DNA of 11,404 nucleotides, from NCBI GenBank assembly GCA_002270565.1, contig NQMI01000089.1:1137-12540 (forward strand). Reading direction: 5' to 3'. Positions 8,270-11,404 of this stretch are shown here, one piece after another (position 1 is the first letter of the stretch; the number at the start of each line of letters is the position of its first letter). The DNA is from Stenocarpella maydis (lineage: Eukaryota; Ascomycota; Sordariomycetes; Diaporthales; Diaporthaceae). Both the position numbers and the translations under genes were made by a program. The notes under the pieces were generated by a model that saw only the letters and a program-made list of their open reading frames with translations, had not been told where the DNA came from and ran no database searches.

Positions 8270-8689
8270 TAATAAAAATATCATTCGGACCTCCTTTAAT
8301 CAGAGTGCTAAGGCGAGACTATAAGTACTTATAAGCCTTTGGGGCTTTTAGGAAGGGAAAGAACAGTTTGAGTAGCTCAGATTTGCATATTAAGGAGAGG
8401 GTCTACAGGATATAAAGACCCTTGCCTCTACCCTTAATATTATATATCTTGATATTTATTGTAAAGGCCTTATAAAGTAGTGATTTATAGACCTGGTTTT
8501 ATAAAAGGATTGCGTTTGGCTGGAAGTAAGTATAGATGCTCTCTTTATAGATAGGAGGAGGATTATACGTTTTAAAGACCCTAATAACAGGAGGCGATTG
8601 CTCCTTACCCTTTCCCTTCTCTTCTTAGCTTGGTTAAGGAGGAGAAGACATAGTAATGGTGAAGCTTATCTAATTAGAGAGGCTTAATA

Positions 8690-9131
8690 GTTTAATAATA
8701 AGATTAATGATTAATAGTTAATAATACTATTGGGGGGGAAGTTAAAGAAAAGAATTAGTAGGGGAAAAGTAACTTTAAATATAAAAAGTTAGAGAGGGGA
8801 GCTCTTATTAAAAGCATTTAAAGTAGCAAAGGTTGCTACCTGGCAGAAAAGGGAAGGAAGTTAAGTGATTTACTAGCTTAAGTAATTTACCCATCTTAAG
8901 GCTCCCCTTCTAATAAAAGCTTACCTTTCTGCTATAACCTCCAACCTAACTACTTCTTCTATAACTACTATATCTCAGCTGATCTCTAATTAGCGCAGCA
9001 TAACTTATATCATTAAGACTTAAAAGCTGCTATAACTATCAACCTCTACCCTTAAAACTTGTCACCTCCCCTCTATTACCTAATTTCTCCTTACCTTAGC
9101 ACCCTTTTCCCTAGTCCGACTAATTAGAAAG
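8690..9131. other. Stretch without a supported gene; pyrimidine-rich leader-like
   Basis: The first part (about 8690-8800) is AT- and purine-rich with a run of seven G at 8732-8738. The second (about 8900-9131) is strongly C/T-rich and leads directly to the ATG at 9132, as fungal promoters and 5' leaders often do. The phase shared by frames X and Y runs through it, but stops rise to about one in twelve codons, which is what chance gives here. No clear TATA box or repeat was found. Confidence 0.45.
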
Positions 9132-11240
9132 ATGTCTTCCTCAAGCTAGTAAATAATAAAGAAAGGTAAGGGAAAGAAGAAGGGATCCCCATTAATCCAG
9201 TTTATAGCTATTAATAGTCCAAAAGGCTAAGTCAGCCCTATGAATGATCCTAACGCCCCCGTGCCTACTATTAAGTACCTAGACCCTTTTGATTAGGTTG
9301 GCCTCAAAGCATGACTTTCAGCATTACCCTTTATTATAAATTTTAATAATATCAACCCTATATAGCAGCTAAGATTTCCCAACCCATACAACATCCGCAA
9401 TTAAGGAAACTAGGATTGCGGAGCTAGTACAGACCCAATAAAAGACCCATTTGAAACTAAAATCCTTAATAATAGGTTGGCACTCTCCCAAGCTTTTAAC
9501 ATATTAAACCTTTTAGTATAACCACCGTTCTTTTAGAACCAAAAATAGGGGTATAGTGATCATATATAGTGGGTGGTAGACATATATTTCAAGGGCATTA
9601 ATCCCTATCCTTAGTTTAGAGACCCCCCTGGGCAAAAGAACCTGTTTAGCACTCACTATGGCGACTTCCTTATAACCCTTTATAATGCAGAAGGTCTCCT
9701 AGCTTAAGAGGCATGCCTACATACTGATTATATTCTGGGGCTTATCAATTAGTAGCTAATTGATTTCAGCAACCTAGTCTTTATAGTACCCATAACTTAT
9801 AATATCAATAGAGAACCCCCTAGATTATAGAGATACTACTTACTAAAGGACAGCTAGAGGTTCATTATCCAAGTCATATATACCCTAGGCTATTAGGTAT
9901 TAAGCATCTTTAATAGAAATACTAAACAACTCAGTATAATTAATACTCATCCTGATCGGAGAACTTATAATAGGATATACCCCCGTATAAGAGACTATAT
10001 TATATACTTCCTTACCCTTAGGCTACCTAAAGGATTCTTAAAACAAGCATGCACGGCAGTCCAAGTAAAAATCACGCTGCAGCTGGGATTAACTGCCTAT
10101 AGACTCCTTATAGCTACTTATATTGCCTTTTTCTTCCGAGAAAATTGTAGAAAGAATAGCTAGGAGTTTGGAGACTGGATTAAGATTAGGCTGCTTGAAT
10201 CCGCCCCTTCTAGCTTGCCCGCTAAAAAAGCCTTAGCTCTTATTTAGGGTTTTACTATCTAATTAGAAATTAATAGATTTAAGCATTTAATTAGGGGCAT
10301 CTAGAATACTCTAGTTATCAGCTATAATAAGTATAAGAGGCTTATAATAAGAAAGAATGTTGTGTACTCTTAAGCCGACATCTTAGGGATGAATAAGGGG
10401 GAGACCAAGTATTATACTATACCTAATATAAAATCAGAATTAGGATAAAATCTGCTAGGCTTCCTTATAGCGAGATTTAATAAGGCTGATCTTTTAAGGC
10501 CTACTAATGTTTGGACTTCTAGGTTGAGCAAAACTCCTATTGCCCCTAATAGCTTAAAGAACCAGCTACCTATCCTGATATCTAAGATACCTGGTGCAGC
10601 CATAAAGGATCTAATTATGATATCTGGGCTTGGACTTTATAAGGACCCATCCAAGACACCTGAGCCTCTACCTTAGGCAGATAGGGTATAGATATATAGA
10701 GAAGATGGTCTTAGGATACTAAGTGAAGCAAGAACTACTCCATAAACGCCTGATTGGAGTAGGGCTGGAATGCCACAAGGTAACCCTATTAAACTTCTCT
10801 TGCAGCAGATATTAGAGGCAAGTATTAGGAATATATCCTTAGGAGGAAATATAAATATAGGTAGGATAACCCCTAAGCAATTAGGTATCTTAAGGTCTTC
10901 ATTATTATCTCTATCCTCTATTCCGGCTATACCGCTACTATATTGCCCATTACCTACTGCAATAAGAATTATAATGATTTAGGAGTACAACCAGAATACA
11001 AGTAAGTGGGTAGGGATTAAGGAAGCAAATTGCTAGGTTCCCATACCAGCAATTAATAATAGCCATCAATCCTAGGCTTATAAAAAGGCAGCTAAGCAAG
11101 AGGAGAAAGATTGCAAACCGAGCGTGCTATAATAGAATGAGAGTAGGGATAAACAGGCTAGGAATTAAGAGCTATAAAGGGTCCAACAGAGCTGAATTCA
11201 GGTGGCTTATCTAATTAAAGGAGGAAAGTAATTTTAGTTG
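9132..11240 (+). pseudogene. Unrecognised decayed coding frame Y, about 700 codons
   Basis: From the ATG at 9132 one phase stays protein-like for about 700 codons, broken by some 40 stops that are nearly all TAA/TAG; TGA occurs near 9310 and 11190. Features: Ser-rich start, then a strongly basic cluster (KKGKGKKKG, codons about 10-19); a central part with well-formed segments such as the region 10020-10220, which includes ENCRKN and EFGDWIKIRLLESA; a stop-free stretch 10770-10982 (codons about 547-617); and a Gln/Glu/Lys-rich tail (about 11090-11220) that could form a coiled coil. The basic N-terminus and Gln-rich tail would suit a nucleic-acid-binding Gag-like or ORF1-like transposon protein, but no zinc knuckle, polymerase or transposase motif was seen. 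The end is uncertain: the phase could run past 11240 to the window edge. The minus-strand frame at 10412-10603 is its shadow. Confidence 0.55.
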
Positions 11241-11404
11241 TTTCAGGCGGACTATTGCTTATTCTTTATAATGGTCCGGAAAGGGGTGTGTTCTAGGGTC
11301 TAGGGGAACCGGCATGTTTCGGAATCCAGAGGAAAACCAGCCTTAGCATCCCCCCCCCCCTCCCTCTAAGGCTATAAGAAGGGGCCTTCCTGTATTACTT
11401 TTAA
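11241..11404. other. Right edge, no supported gene; poly-C tract
   Basis: The stretch after frame Y has less obvious coding character and contains a run of 11 C at 11350-11360, a likely slippage and sequencing-error spot. Frame Y could extend through it, or it may be the 3' non-coding part of the same element. Confidence 0.4.

Larger units (their letters stand above)
7344..8684 (+). pseudogene. Unrecognised decayed coding frame X, split by LTR2
   Basis: From 7345 one phase reads to the LTR at 7671 with only TAG at 7381 and 7627 as stops; 7414-7626 is stop-free (71 codons from an ATG that is probably internal). When the LTR (7671-8264) and one ATACT copy are set aside, the phase continues from 8270 to about 8684 with a few TAA/TAG and one TGA near 8492, and about 60 stop-free codons just before 8684. 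The protein is rich in Ile/Leu with charged stretches (for example KERDYDRND, then a run of Arg near 8640) and has a hydrophobic segment around LYVIVIWVCIMM (about 7537-7572). About 250 codons remain, with the N-terminus lost at the N. No family was recognised. It is less mutated than copies A and B. Confidence 0.5.

Noticed and set aside
8690..9131. Frames X and Y as one continuous gene through this stretch
   Set aside because: The phase is shared, but stop density here is at chance level, the composition is low-complexity then pyrimidine-rich, and an ATG in leader-like context begins frame Y.
10412..10603. 63-codon minus-strand frame
   Set aside because: Antisense shadow of frame Y, which has better protein character on the plus strand.
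1..11404. CRISPR array, tRNA, rRNA, bacterial operon or prophage
   Set aside because: No spaced direct repeats with unique spacers, no cloverleaf or rRNA-like block, and no ribosome-binding sites with tightly packed genes; the 25-bp array has only 5-bp spacers.

Overview
The window looks like a transposon graveyard from a filamentous ascomycete (Pezizomycotina), not ordinary gene space. It holds no intact gene, tRNA or rRNA. Most of it is AT-rich and TpA-rich, and the two long diverged repeat copies differ almost only by C-to-T or G-to-A transitions. The long reading frames are broken mainly by TAA/TAG where CAA, CAG or TGG codons would fit. That is the signature of repeat-induced point mutation (RIP). 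The organism call is an inference from this signature; species cannot be named.

Layout. About 1-1118: a probable decayed coding frame on the minus strand, unrecognised. 921-4412 (copy A) and 4989-7342 (copy B) are two same-orientation copies of one repeat. Each holds the upstream end of that minus-strand frame, a non-coding stretch with a nested 65/187-bp tandem repeat, and a long plus-strand Gag-protease frame of an LTR-retrotransposon type. Copy B lacks 1134 bp (exactly 378 codons) of the Gag part. Neither copy reaches reverse transcriptase or integrase. 4479-4988 and 7671-8264 are two nearly identical, unmutated LTRs of a different, younger retroelement. The second is flanked by a 5-bp duplication (ATACT) and splits an unrecognised decayed frame (7344-8684). 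The first sits in copy B at the point matching position 921 of copy A. About 8690-9131 is a pyrimidine-rich stretch without a gene. From 9132 to the right end runs a further decayed frame of about 700 codons, unrecognised.

Two single N characters (4478, 7343) fall exactly where homology breaks, so the order A / LTR1-B / X-LTR2-Y may be a product of scaffolding. Inferred order of events: the Gag-Pro repeat spread, RIP mutated its copies, and a second family inserted later, leaving solo LTRs that escaped RIP. No function here is likely to be expressed as protein; the only sequence that looks active is the LTR promoter.
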